A DNA stretch of 63,672 nt from Candidatus Poribacteria bacterium. Lineage in GTDB: Bacteria; Poribacteria; WGA-4E; WGA-3G. Both the position numbers and the translations under genes were made by a program. A model generated the notes under the pieces. It was not told the DNA's origin, did not search any database, and was given only the letters and a program-made list of their open reading frames with translations. Shown in pieces: positions 37,696-46,194 of the stretch (its first letter is position 1; the number at the start of each line of letters is the position of its first letter). The stretch lies in assembly GCA_022394755.1 (NCBI GenBank), contig JAGFCA010000054.1, positions 1-63,672 on the forward strand. The letters are read 5' to 3'.

Positions 37696-38331
37696 TTATT
37701 CTGCACCCCAGTCATGAGTTTTCGTACCACCATCATATTCCACAGCATGTCCGCTATTTATTAATTCATCTGCTATGTTAATGGTAATATCATTGTTGTA
37801 GAAGAACAGGTCGGCAATAATTCTACCAGCATACGTGCCAAACTCAGGATTCTGAATATAAAAGCCAAGTTTTCCATTTTCCTTTGTATTATCCAAGATA
37901 AGATGCTTAAGGAAGTCTGTTGCTGCAGCGGCACGATCTTTTTCTCTTTGTAATGATGCTTCTGTTCGACCTGCTTTCCGTGGTCTTTTTTCAGGAGTGT
38001 CAATACCGGCAATTCGAATATTTGTCAAACTGTATATTCCATCCTGTCGTCTTTCAACACCTGGCCATATTATCAACGGAATATTACTAATATCCGATTT
38101 ATTATGTAGAAAAGGGTATATCAGTATAGAGACATCCTGAATAGTGTCTCCATCATATACTTGGTCAATACTCTCAATTGTACCATAATAGATTGGTTCT
38201 GCATCTTCGTTAAGTAGTATTTTAGATGAATTACAACCAATGAGAGGGTACCAAATAAATAGGATTAAAATGAGAGGTGTTGTTAGATGATGGAATCTTG
38301 AGAATTGTATTCGTAAATTATTATATTTCAT
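37696..38331 (-). CDS. Thermonuclease-like (SNase) lipoprotein
   Basis: 211 residues. The lipoprotein signal ends LIGC with Cys33. The staphylococcal-nuclease fold is supported by VYDGDT (58-63), RIAGIDTPE (106-114) and a late TYAGRIIADLFF segment, which carry the Ca-binding Asp residues and the catalytic Arg/Glu positions. It probably degrades nucleic acids outside the cytoplasm or serves as an SNase-fold binding domain. It is 12 bp after the alcohol dehydrogenase gene, so it is likely in the same transcript, though no strong ribosome-binding site is seen. Confidence 0.75.
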   Translation of the reverse strand: MKYNNLRIQFSRFHHLTTPLILILFIWYPLIGCNSSKILLNEDAEPIYYGTIESIDQVYDGDTIQDVSILIYPFLHNKSDISNIPLIIWPGVERRQDGIYSLTNIRIAGIDTPEKRPRKAGRTEASLQREKDRAAAATDFLKHLILDNTKENGKLGFYIQNPEFGTYAGRIIADLFFYNNDITINIADELINSGHAVEYDGGTKTHDWGAE

Positions 38332-38343
38332 TTAATCTAATAC

Positions 38344-39510
38344 CTATCGTGGTGAAAAACATCGTTTGTAAAGTTGTATAATATCTTTTTGTGTTGCTTG
38401 TTTGGGGTTGTTTGCTGGACTTCCACTGGCGATAGCATCAACTGCCATTTGTTCTACGACATCATCAAAATCATTTTTATCAATTCCAATTTCTCCCAGT
38501 CGTGGCATTTGAATATCATTTACCAACCGTTCTACTGCAGTGATTGCTGCATCGGCTTGTTTCATAGGTGATAATCCATCGGTTTTCTCTCCCATCGCTT
38601 TTGCGATATCAGCAAAACGTCTTGGTGCCCCCGAAATACTAAATTCCATCACATCCAATAGAAGGACAGCATTTGAGAGTCCATGGTGTATATGAAAATA
38701 TGCCCCAATGGGTCGCGACATACCGTGTACTAATGCAACAGATGAATTACTGAAAGCCATTCCTGCAATTGATGCTCCGAGCATCATTTCTCTCCGGGCA
38801 GTGATATTCTCCCCATCTGCCCAAGCTTGTCGAAGCGCCCCTGAAATTAATTGGATAGCTTTCAACGCTAAAGTGTCTGTGATTGACTGTCCGCGTTTAG
38901 AGATATATGCTTCAATAGCGTGGGTTAATGCGTCAACACCAACGGCAGCTGTTAGATGGGGTGGTGTTGTTATGGATAGTAATGGATCAACAATTGCAAC
39001 TGAAGGGAGTAAACAAGCACTACTCAGCATCATTTTCACATTGCGTTCAGTGTCAGTGATAACTGTTACTTTTGTTACTTCACTGCCGGTGCCTGCAGTC
39101 GTTGGTATAGCAATTAATGGAGCACCGTTATTAGGAATTTTATCGACACCCATATATTCAGCAAAATCACCATCATTGGACAGTTTCATTGCAATGCCTT
39201 TGGCGCAGTCAATGGAACTCCCACCACCGATACTGACAATAATGTCTGCATCTTCAGATAGATATTGCTTTAATCCATCATTGACATTTTGTAGTGTTGG
39301 ATCTGGTGTGACATTGGAGAATATTGAAGCGTTAATATTGGATTTGATTAAGTTCTTGACGATCTGATTAACATATCCGAGTTCAACAATTCCTGGATCA
39401 GTTACGATAAGAGCTTTTGATGCACCAAGTCGTTTGGCTTGTTCACCGACTTTTTCAAAAGACCCGGGACCATTGATTATTGTAGAAGGGATAGAAAATG
39501 TGGTAGGCAA
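38344..39510 (-). CDS. Iron-containing alcohol dehydrogenase
   Basis: 388 residues of the group III Fe-ADH family. NAD-binding: SIGGGSSIDCAKGIA (93-107) and IPTTAGTGSEVT. Metal ligands are Asp193 and His197 in GVDALTHAIEAY, His262 in VHGMSRPIGA and His276 in YFHIHHGLSNA. The start is a TTG at 39510 with AGGA 7 nt upstream, giving MPTTFSIPSTIINGPGSFEK, which aligns with the usual N-terminus. Reaction: alcohol/aldehyde interconversion with NAD(P); the substrate (butanol, 1,3-propanediol, lactaldehyde or other) is unresolved. It is cytoplasmic. Confidence 0.85.
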   Translation of the reverse strand: MPTTFSIPSTIINGPGSFEKVGEQAKRLGASKALIVTDPGIVELGYVNQIVKNLIKSNINASIFSNVTPDPTLQNVNDGLKQYLSEDADIIVSIGGGSSIDCAKGIAMKLSNDGDFAEYMGVDKIPNNGAPLIAIPTTAGTGSEVTKVTVITDTERNVKMMLSSACLLPSVAIVDPLLSITTPPHLTAAVGVDALTHAIEAYISKRGQSITDTLALKAIQLISGALRQAWADGENITARREMMLGASIAGMAFSNSSVALVHGMSRPIGAYFHIHHGLSNAVLLLDVMEFSISGAPRRFADIAKAMGEKTDGLSPMKQADAAITAVERLVNDIQMPRLGEIGIDKNDFDDVVEQMAVDAIASGSPANNPKQATQKDIIQLYKRCFSPR

Positions 39511-39727
39511 TATCTTTTCCTGATAGGAGTTAACAAATAGTCACCATTGTAGAGGAATGATGTGAAAATACCTATTACCAAACTCACTTTTGATACTATA
39601 GTAGTGAAGAATTCTGATGTTAATTTAGCACTTATTATAAAGAATAATATGGAATAGGACAATATAATATCTTCTATGAGAAGGAGTATATCATATGATA
39701 AATTAAGATACAACACAGTTAATTGAA

Positions 39728-41290
39728 TTAGTGTCGGAAATGTCTAACTCCTGTGAGTACCATTGCAATTCCGTATTTATCGGCAGTTTCAATCACAGAT
39801 TCATCATTGACAGACCCACCCGGTTGGATAATTGCCCGAATCCCTGCATCCCCAGCAATCTCGACACCATCAGGGAATGGGAAGAATGCATCAGAAGCTA
39901 AGACTGACCCATCTGCTTTTTCGCCAGCCTTACGGACAGCAATTATAGCAGCATCTACACGACTCATTTGTCCTGCACCAATTCCAACAGTCTTTGTGTC
40001 CTGTGCAAGCAAAATACAGTTTGACTTCACATGTTTACATGCTTTCCATGCAAAGAGCAAGGATTCAATCTCTTGAGCGGTAGGTTCACGTATAGTTGCC
40101 ACTTTCAAATCGCTCTTATCAATGTTGTGTGCATCCTGATCTTGTATAAGAACACCACCATTGATATGACGCATTTGCATCATCGGTTCAGCATCAGATA
40201 AGGAACCTGTTTCAAGGATACGACGACTCTCAACACGTGATAAAGCATTTAATGCCTTTTCTGTATAACTTGGTGCAATGATCGCCTCAATTTTAACACC
40301 AGACTTTGCGGCATCTCTAATAGTGTTTGCTGTTTGGATTGTAACCTTACGATTTAAACCGACAATGGAACCGAATGCAGATGTCCTATCACAATCAAGT
40401 GCATTATTAAAAGCGTCTTGAAGATTCTCTGCAGATGCAAGACCACAAGGATTATTATGTTTGATAATCGAACAGGTGGGTGTAGTGAAATCTTTTACGA
40501 TTTCTAACGCTGCATCTAAATCAAGGATATTATTATAGGATAACGCTGGACCGTTGAGTTGTTTTGCCCACGCAGCACAAGGTGAAGGTTTTGTTTCTGT
40601 TCTATAGAATGCTGCATCCTGATGAGGGTTTTCTCCATATCTAAGTGTGTCCGCTTTTTCATAATGTAGTGTTAAGAAATTGTCAATATCTTCATTTGAA
40701 TCTAAATTTGTCAAGTAGTTTGAAATGGCACTATCATAATGTGCTGTATGTAAGAATGCAGATTTTGCCAACTCGAATCGAGTTTCATCAGAGATACATC
40801 CATCATTGTTACTCAATTCTGAAATTATATCAGTGTATTGATTTGGATCTGTCAACACAGCAACATGGTGGTAATTCTTTGCAGCTGCCCGTATCATAGT
40901 CGGACCCCCAATATCAATATTCTCAATTGCATCCTCAAGAGTTACATCAGGTTTAGCGATGGTGTCCTCAAAAGGGTATAGGTTACATATAACTATATTA
41001 ATAGGGTTAATGTGGTTTTCTAAAGATTGCTTCACATGTTCTGAATTGTTCCATTGTGCAAGTAATCCGCCATGTATTTTTGGATGTAGAGTTTTTACTC
41101 TTCCGTCTAACATTTCTGGGAAACCTGTATAATCAGAAACATCAACGATCTGTATATTAGCATCACGTAGATGCCTTGCTGTTCCTCCAGTAGACAGAAT
41201 TTCAACACCAAAATTAACTAAGGTTTTTGCCAAATCCAATATGCCTGTCTTGTCGTATGTACTGATAAGTGCACGTTCAATTTTTTTCAT
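39728..41290 (-). CDS. purH: Bifunctional AICAR formyltransferase / IMP cyclohydrolase
   Basis: About 520 residues. The open frame extends upstream to 41419 and into the next gene, but MKKIERALISTYDKTGILDL at 41290 is the conserved PurH N-terminus and gives the usual length. The N-terminal MGS-like domain has STGGTARHLRD and GFPEMLDGRVKTLHPKIHGG (IMP cyclohydrolase). The C-terminal AICAR transformylase domain contains RYGENPHQDAAFY and IIKHNNPCGLA, and ends with the typical GVRHFRH. It catalyses the last two steps of IMP synthesis in the cytoplasm. It follows the acetyltransferase gene by 61 bp. The ribosome-binding site is weak. Confidence 0.95.
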   Translation of the reverse strand: MKKIERALISTYDKTGILDLAKTLVNFGVEILSTGGTARHLRDANIQIVDVSDYTGFPEMLDGRVKTLHPKIHGGLLAQWNNSEHVKQSLENHINPINIVICNLYPFEDTIAKPDVTLEDAIENIDIGGPTMIRAAAKNYHHVAVLTDPNQYTDIISELSNNDGCISDETRFELAKSAFLHTAHYDSAISNYLTNLDSNEDIDNFLTLHYEKADTLRYGENPHQDAAFYRTETKPSPCAAWAKQLNGPALSYNNILDLDAALEIVKDFTTPTCSIIKHNNPCGLASAENLQDAFNNALDCDRTSAFGSIVGLNRKVTIQTANTIRDAAKSGVKIEAIIAPSYTEKALNALSRVESRRILETGSLSDAEPMMQMRHINGGVLIQDQDAHNIDKSDLKVATIREPTAQEIESLLFAWKACKHVKSNCILLAQDTKTVGIGAGQMSRVDAAIIAVRKAGEKADGSVLASDAFFPFPDGVEIAGDAGIRAIIQPGGSVNDESVIETADKYGIAMVLTGVRHFRH

Positions 41291-41351
41291 AAAAGCAGTA
41301 TTCCAATAACTTGAAGGGTGAAAATATATGATCTTTGAACAATGTATAAAG

Positions 41352-42626
41352 TTAGGTAATGTATCTGGGGAATCCAAAACCGTCATTTGCCACGTGGCTT
41401 CTTGCGGGAATTTGAGCACGAGTCGGGATAATTAGATCCATTTCTGAAGTGTTTTCAATGACTGTTCCATCACCAATACGTACCTCGTCGCCGATCATAA
41501 TCTGTCCTGGGTGGTCTGCTGCGCCACGTATTGTTCCAATCACAACAGATGATCCGATACGACATTTTTGATCAATTTCAACAAAACCGTAGATCTCAGT
41601 ATTTGTACCAATCGTTGTGTAGTCTGCAATTTGCACAGGACCGAGTAGACTGGTATCTGTACCAATTTCAACAAAATCTCCGATGACAGGATGTCGTTGT
41701 TTAACCTTCACACTTAATCCGCCAAGTGTACATGGATAAATCACACAACCTGAGCCGATGATACCTGTTTGTCCGGTGGTAACACCACGGTGTGGGTGTT
41801 CTAATAAATTTGCATCCCCGATTTTTGTTTCAGGATGTAGGTCTGCTTGATAATATCTACCACCGAGTTCAGCAATTGCACGTGGCAATAGTGGAACAGG
41901 AACTCGATGTAAGTCTGAGTTATCTTCAGGTGAATCACTACGTGTCAATGCATGTGCAACATCATGGTAGAATAGGACACGCCATCCTGGGTATGTACTA
42001 ACAACAAGCTGTAGTTGATATTCTAATACTGAAGCGAGGTTTAAATTTGCCAAAAAATCTTTGTATGGATCGAATGTACGTTCTTTAATGGCAATATCGA
42101 TTTGTGATCGAAAATCAATAGCAGCGATTTTCTCTCGTGAGATACCATTATGTAGTAGGTAAGCATCCCAAACAGCAGGATCTTTCAGAGAAGAAAATCT
42201 ATTCCATAAGGCACGACTTTTTAGACGCGGTAGTTCCCATAAGAGTGAAAATACAGTCTCAAGAGCAGTTTCAAGATCTGTTTCATCAGTTACTGCGATA
42301 AATGACTGTGCAACCATAGCATATAACTGGTCAACAACCTCTTCAATCGCTTCTGATAGACCATGTTTCTGATTTTGGAGATGGGGGATGTTATGTGACC
42401 CGGGTGCGACACATTCTAAGAGATTACCGAGAATCGTTTCAAGAATATCTCTATTGACAAACCCACGACCAGAACGTTGTGATAACCCTTCACGACTTAT
42501 ACTATCTATACGTAAAGCATTTAATTCTGATTTACTATAGATTGGTAATATTCGTGATAAAGTTTGTTTTAATAAGGGTTTCTTCCGTTCTTCGTAGGAT
42601 GCGTCGAAGAGTGTAGTTTCAGACAT
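41352..42626 (-). CDS. Serine O-acetyltransferase-like hexapeptide protein
   Basis: 424 residues. The N-terminal 220 residues are helical, with segments like those of long serine acetyltransferases. The C-terminal half is a left-handed beta-helix: DLHPETKIGDANLLEHPHRG, then TGIIGSGCVIYPCTLGG and RHPVIGDFVEIGTDTSLLGP, matching the CysE pattern HPGAKIG...GVTLGG...RHPTIGD. It would make O-acetylserine for cysteine synthesis, although the CysE-type C-terminal tail is replaced by another extension (IPARSHVANDGFGF). It lies downstream of a class V aminotransferase, which supports a serine-to-cysteine route. It is longer than classical CysE (about 270). Confidence 0.7.
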   Translation of the reverse strand: MSETTLFDASYEERKKPLLKQTLSRILPIYSKSELNALRIDSISREGLSQRSGRGFVNRDILETILGNLLECVAPGSHNIPHLQNQKHGLSEAIEEVVDQLYAMVAQSFIAVTDETDLETALETVFSLLWELPRLKSRALWNRFSSLKDPAVWDAYLLHNGISREKIAAIDFRSQIDIAIKERTFDPYKDFLANLNLASVLEYQLQLVVSTYPGWRVLFYHDVAHALTRSDSPEDNSDLHRVPVPLLPRAIAELGGRYYQADLHPETKIGDANLLEHPHRGVTTGQTGIIGSGCVIYPCTLGGLSVKVKQRHPVIGDFVEIGTDTSLLGPVQIADYTTIGTNTEIYGFVEIDQKCRIGSSVVIGTIRGAADHPGQIMIGDEVRIGDGTVIENTSEMDLIIPTRAQIPARSHVANDGFGFPRYIT

Positions 42627-42682
42627 AGTAGCGGATCAGTAGAGATGAATTTAACTTTTCTCAACTGTTCGTCTCCATTATA

Positions 42683-43828
42683 TTATTGGGAATCTTGTGT
42701 AGTGAAAACCTGTTGTGCAGCAGCGACACCAGCTCCATAGGCAATATCATAACCTATTTCTGCCATACCTCTTTCAAAAGAAGAAATAGCAACGATGACA
42801 TCGTTCTCATCCATCCAACCCAGATGAGCAATTCGAACGATTTTACCACTGAGTTCACCTTGTCCACCGGCATAAGTAATACCATATTCTTCCCGCATCA
42901 TTTTGACAAACGCCTTCCCATCAATTTCTTTCGGAAGACGGATTGATGTTAATGTATTTGCGGGAGATGAAGCAAACAGTGGTAATCCAATAGCTTTAAT
43001 TGCACTGCGTGTTGCCAATGCCATTTGTTGATGCCGTGCAATGTTGTTCTGGATACCCTCTTCATAGATTCTATTTAGAGCACATTGCAGAGCATTAAGT
43101 AGCGTAATCGCTGGAGTATATGGCACGGATCCTTCTAAACCGCTCTTATGTGCTTTACGGAAATCAAAGTAATATTTGGGAAGATTGGACTGCTCCACAG
43201 CATCCCATGCACGACTATTGAGACCAACAAAGGCTAAACCCGGTGGTGTCATCAAACCTTTTTGAGAACAGGAAACAACAACATCCACTCCCCATTTATC
43301 CATCTGTAGGTCATCTGCCCCCAAAGCACTTACGGCATCAACAACAAGAAGGGTTGAGGTGGATTGAGTGATATGTGCCAGTGATTGTATATCGTGTAAT
43401 GCCCCTGTCGAAGTCTCACATAAAGTGGAATATACCGCCTTTATACTGGGATTAGACTTTAACTGATGATCCACTTTTTCAGGATCAACAGAATTACCCC
43501 ATTCTACATCAATTGGAATTATGTTAACACCGTATGCGGTGCATATTTCACTCCAACGTTCACCGAATTTTCCACTTCTGATGACTAATACAGTATCCCC
43601 TTGAGATAAGAGATTCGAGACAGCACCATCCATTGCTCCCGTGCCTGACGATGTGAGAAACAGTACATCGTTTTCTGTTTGAAATACGTGCTTTAATTTC
43701 TCTAATACGTCCTTAATTAAAGCTACAGCATCTTCACTACGATGGTAGTCAATTGGTTGTGCCATAGCCAGCAAGGCTTCGGATGGAATTGGGGTTGGTC
43801 CAGGAGTAAACAGATATTTTTTTTTCAT
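42683..43828 (-). CDS. Class V aminotransferase (serine-pyruvate / phosphoserine type)
   Basis: 381 residues, PLP-dependent. It opens KKYLFTPGPTPIPSEALLAM and has LTSSGTGAMDGAVSNL, the cofactor-Asp region LLVVDAVSALGADDL, and the PLP-Lys in SCSQKGLMTPPGLAF. This is the AGXT/soluble-hydrogenase small-subunit group; members include alanine-glyoxylate transaminase and the archaeal-type phosphoserine transaminase. The serine acetyltransferase-like gene 56 bp downstream makes a serine-biosynthetic role attractive but not certain. Its start codon follows the stop of the 71-residue ORF by only 7 bp, so translation is probably coupled. Confidence 0.8.
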   Translation of the reverse strand: MKKKYLFTPGPTPIPSEALLAMAQPIDYHRSEDAVALIKDVLEKLKHVFQTENDVLFLTSSGTGAMDGAVSNLLSQGDTVLVIRSGKFGERWSEICTAYGVNIIPIDVEWGNSVDPEKVDHQLKSNPSIKAVYSTLCETSTGALHDIQSLAHITQSTSTLLVVDAVSALGADDLQMDKWGVDVVVSCSQKGLMTPPGLAFVGLNSRAWDAVEQSNLPKYYFDFRKAHKSGLEGSVPYTPAITLLNALQCALNRIYEEGIQNNIARHQQMALATRSAIKAIGLPLFASSPANTLTSIRLPKEIDGKAFVKMMREEYGITYAGGQGELSGKIVRIAHLGWMDENDVIVAISSFERGMAEIGYDIAYGAGVAAAQQVFTTQDSQ

Positions 43829-43835
43829 GATAATA

Positions 43836-44051
43836 CTAAGCAGTTCCGGCTACTCCAGGACTTTTACCTTCAACGTTCAGAACTACCCATTCCCGGCTCA
43901 GGAGTTGTAGGACAGACACAATAGCGTCTCTTTGTCCAGCACTATCCATTGGCACTTCTATAGTCAATGTAGCGTATTCTTCTTTTTGCACATCACCATC
44001 GTTGCTAAACTTCATTGGCGTAATTTGAATCTTTTTTAATTTTGCGTCCAT
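43836..44051 (-). CDS. Small conserved-type protein of unknown function (71 aa)
   Basis: 71 residues, starting with ATG after GGAGG (spacing about 10 nt). The sequence runs ITPMKFSNDGDVQKEEYATL and then a predicted beta strand (TIEVPM) and a helix ending in LQLLSREW. There are no Cys, no signal peptide and no known motif. It heads a tightly spaced gene group (7 bp to the aminotransferase). A small regulatory or accessory subunit of that enzyme is one possibility, inferred only from position. Confidence 0.6.
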   Translation of the reverse strand: MDAKLKKIQITPMKFSNDGDVQKEEYATLTIEVPMDSAGQRDAIVSVLQLLSREWVVLNVEGKSPGVAGTA

Positions 44052-44101
44052 TTGTATATATCCTCCAAAAAAACACTTTTAACTATATAAACGATTACAG
44101 T

Positions 44102-45124
44102 TTATTGATCTTCCATGAAGATCTTTAAATCCATACATTCTCCATTATTTCTTGCAGATCCCCATCCCGCTAATACAGGTGCTAAGGAATATAACCCATC
44201 GTGATAATCACTTTGTAATAGATCTGGCTTCCCAGATTGGATTGCCCGAATGAATATCTTATCCTGTTCTAACCAGGGATTGAATTCCTCAGCATGAAAA
44301 AACATCTCTCCGTTTACTTCAATTCGATCATACTGGTAGATTGTTAGACATCCACCTTCATAATATACAGTAAACCACGGTTCGTTCTTTGGGTTTGAAC
44401 CGGCAGAAACGAAGTTAAGATTCATTGTTGCCCCGTTTTCAAAACGGTAGTTGAAAATACAGGATAACGGTGTAGAGTAGGATGAACGTTCACAATAAAA
44501 TGCTTGTGAGTGAGAGATATTTAAACCTGTCATAAACCGACTATAGTCGGTTGCATGTACACCCCAATCCAAAGCACGTCCACCAGATTTTTCCATGTCC
44601 GCCCACCATGTTTTTGTTTCGCTGCCTGCGACAGGTGGTAAACCACCAAAACTTTGAAATCTTACATGTATGATTTCTTTATCTGAAAGGAAATCACGTG
44701 CTTTTTGGAAAATGGGACGATACCGTTCTCTGAATCCTACAGTACTAATTACCCCTGCCTTTTGTATGGCATTGTCTATTCTATTGGCAACTGACATAGT
44801 CAACGCCTGGGGTTTTTCACTGAATATATGGATACCTTTTTCTGCTGCAATAACCTCAATATCGGTTCGGACATACGCTGGTACGATAGAGTATAATACG
44901 TCAATATCCTCAGATTCAATCATTGCATGGGCACCACCATTATCTGCGTGGTATTTCTGAGGAATATTAAACTGATTTGCTGTTTCTGTCAATTTCTCTT
45001 TATTACTATCACACGCTGCTATGATATTAACGTTATCAATCTGTAAAAGGTTCGGAATTCGTGTAGTTTTTGCAAAATTACCACACCCATAGAATGCAAC
45101 GCGTATGATGGAGTTAGTTGACAC
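44102..45124 (-). CDS. Gfo/Idh/MocA-family oxidoreductase
   Basis: 340 residues starting with GTG at 45124, with GGAG about 8 nt upstream. Rossmann motif VAFYGCGNFAKTTRIPNLL, conserved E-K-P in HIFSEKPQALTMSVAN, and C-terminal catalytic-domain segment WWADMEKSGGRALDWGVHATDYSRFM. Typical substrates are sugars or inositols with NAD(P); none can be named. It is the second family member in the window (with 16207-17232) and the two are divergent in sequence. It lies 65 bp after the MBL-hydrolase gene in the same direction. Confidence 0.85.
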   Translation of the reverse strand: MSTNSIIRVAFYGCGNFAKTTRIPNLLQIDNVNIIAACDSNKEKLTETANQFNIPQKYHADNGGAHAMIESEDIDVLYSIVPAYVRTDIEVIAAEKGIHIFSEKPQALTMSVANRIDNAIQKAGVISTVGFRERYRPIFQKARDFLSDKEIIHVRFQSFGGLPPVAGSETKTWWADMEKSGGRALDWGVHATDYSRFMTGLNISHSQAFYCERSSYSTPLSCIFNYRFENGATMNLNFVSAGSNPKNEPWFTVYYEGGCLTIYQYDRIEVNGEMFFHAEEFNPWLEQDKIFIRAIQSGKPDLLQSDYHDGLYSLAPVLAGWGSARNNGECMDLKIFMEDQ

Positions 45125-45189
45125 GGAATGGTCTCCGTTCTGGTAAGAATAGTATAGATTGTAAGATTATCATTAAATTGTAGTAACTA

Positions 45190-46095
45190 CTATTCGGTCT
45201 GATTTGTTTCACGCCAAGGGGGAATAGTCCAAGTATTAAACCAATCCCATTTCCAGTTAATTTCTTTTTCCGGCATTTTTACTTCATACTCGATCCCTGC
45301 AGTGAATGGAAGGATTCGAGTTTTATTCCCAACAATTTCTCGAATTGATTCGATAAAGGCATTCTCGTCAGTCACATTCGGTGGCCAATGTCCTACCGGT
45401 ATTGGGTCTGATTTTCTATCAGTTCTATAGTGTGTTGGAATCATGAACCGTGGTTCAATTAAATCTACCAATTCTACTAATCTATGTGATACACCATCAC
45501 CGAGACCGAGTTTCATGTGTACAAGAATATCAACATTACCACGAAGATTTTCTAATGCAGGGTAGGGTTCGTGTAAGTCTCCAGTATGAAGGATTGAAAT
45601 ATCTTGGATGAGATGCGATATGAGATATCCGTTGGTAGGCAGGTTAGGAGATTGGTTTTCTCCACTTTCTATCGTATCAATGGAGATGTTACCAATTTTT
45701 AATGTCTCAGTGCCATTAAATGAGCGTGATAATCCTTGAGCTGCATCCAAAAGATTAGGGTATAAGATTTCTACCTTATCTGGAGGGACATGTTTGGTTA
45801 TCGGCAGGTCGCGTTCAAACGCTGCGTCACCATATTTTTCTTTAATGGGTTGTGCTGGAGTGATACACCCTGCATTTACAAAGAGTTTCTTAAAGCGACT
45901 ACCTTTACAAAGCTTTCGTAAAGTTTCTGGGTGGCAATGATCGAAATGCTCATGTGAAATAAAGATGTAATCGTAGATAGGTTCAATTTCTGCTAAGTTC
46001 TGATTAAACAGATATGGGTCAAAGGTGATGTTGATGTCATTGAACCGAACATCGAACGCCCCGCAACCCCACCATCTTAGATATATATTGTCCAT
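45190..46095 (-). CDS. MBL-fold metal-dependent hydrolase
   Basis: 301 residues. The metallo-beta-lactamase motif is H48-E-H50-F-D52-H53 in FISHEHFDHCHPE. Later ligands lie in SILHTGDLHEPYP and in MIPTHYRTDRKSDP. The short form starting with RWWGCGAFDVRFNDINITFDPY resembles UlaG-like lactonases and related phosphodiesterases. Substrate is unresolved. No signal peptide, so it is cytoplasmic. The start has GAGAG directly upstream. Confidence 0.8.
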   Translation of the reverse strand: MDNIYLRWWGCGAFDVRFNDINITFDPYLFNQNLAEIEPIYDYIFISHEHFDHCHPETLRKLCKGSRFKKLFVNAGCITPAQPIKEKYGDAAFERDLPITKHVPPDKVEILYPNLLDAAQGLSRSFNGTETLKIGNISIDTIESGENQSPNLPTNGYLISHLIQDISILHTGDLHEPYPALENLRGNVDILVHMKLGLGDGVSHRLVELVDLIEPRFMIPTHYRTDRKSDPIPVGHWPPNVTDENAFIESIREIVGNKTRILPFTAGIEYEVKMPEKEINWKWDWFNTWTIPPWRETNQTE

Positions 46096-46194
46096 CTCTC
46101 ATTCATCTTTCTGACAAAATTGTTTTCAAAATGAATTATTTAATAAAATAAAGTGAAAGTATAGAAATCAGCTTTTATACATACTAAATGTATC

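Noticed and set aside
38708..39367. 219-residue plus-strand ORF opposite the alcohol dehydrogenase gene
   Set aside because: It is antisense to a well-supported Fe-ADH with all four metal ligands; its sequence shows no family features and no ribosome-binding site, as expected for a shadow frame.
41291..41351. Purine riboswitch before purH
   Set aside because: Only about 60 bp separate the genes and no conserved junction core or stem pattern is visible.
39728..41419. 43-residue N-terminal extension of PurH up to 41419
   Set aside because: It overlaps the acetyltransferase gene end and does not resemble PurH; MKKIERALIS at 41290 is the conserved start.
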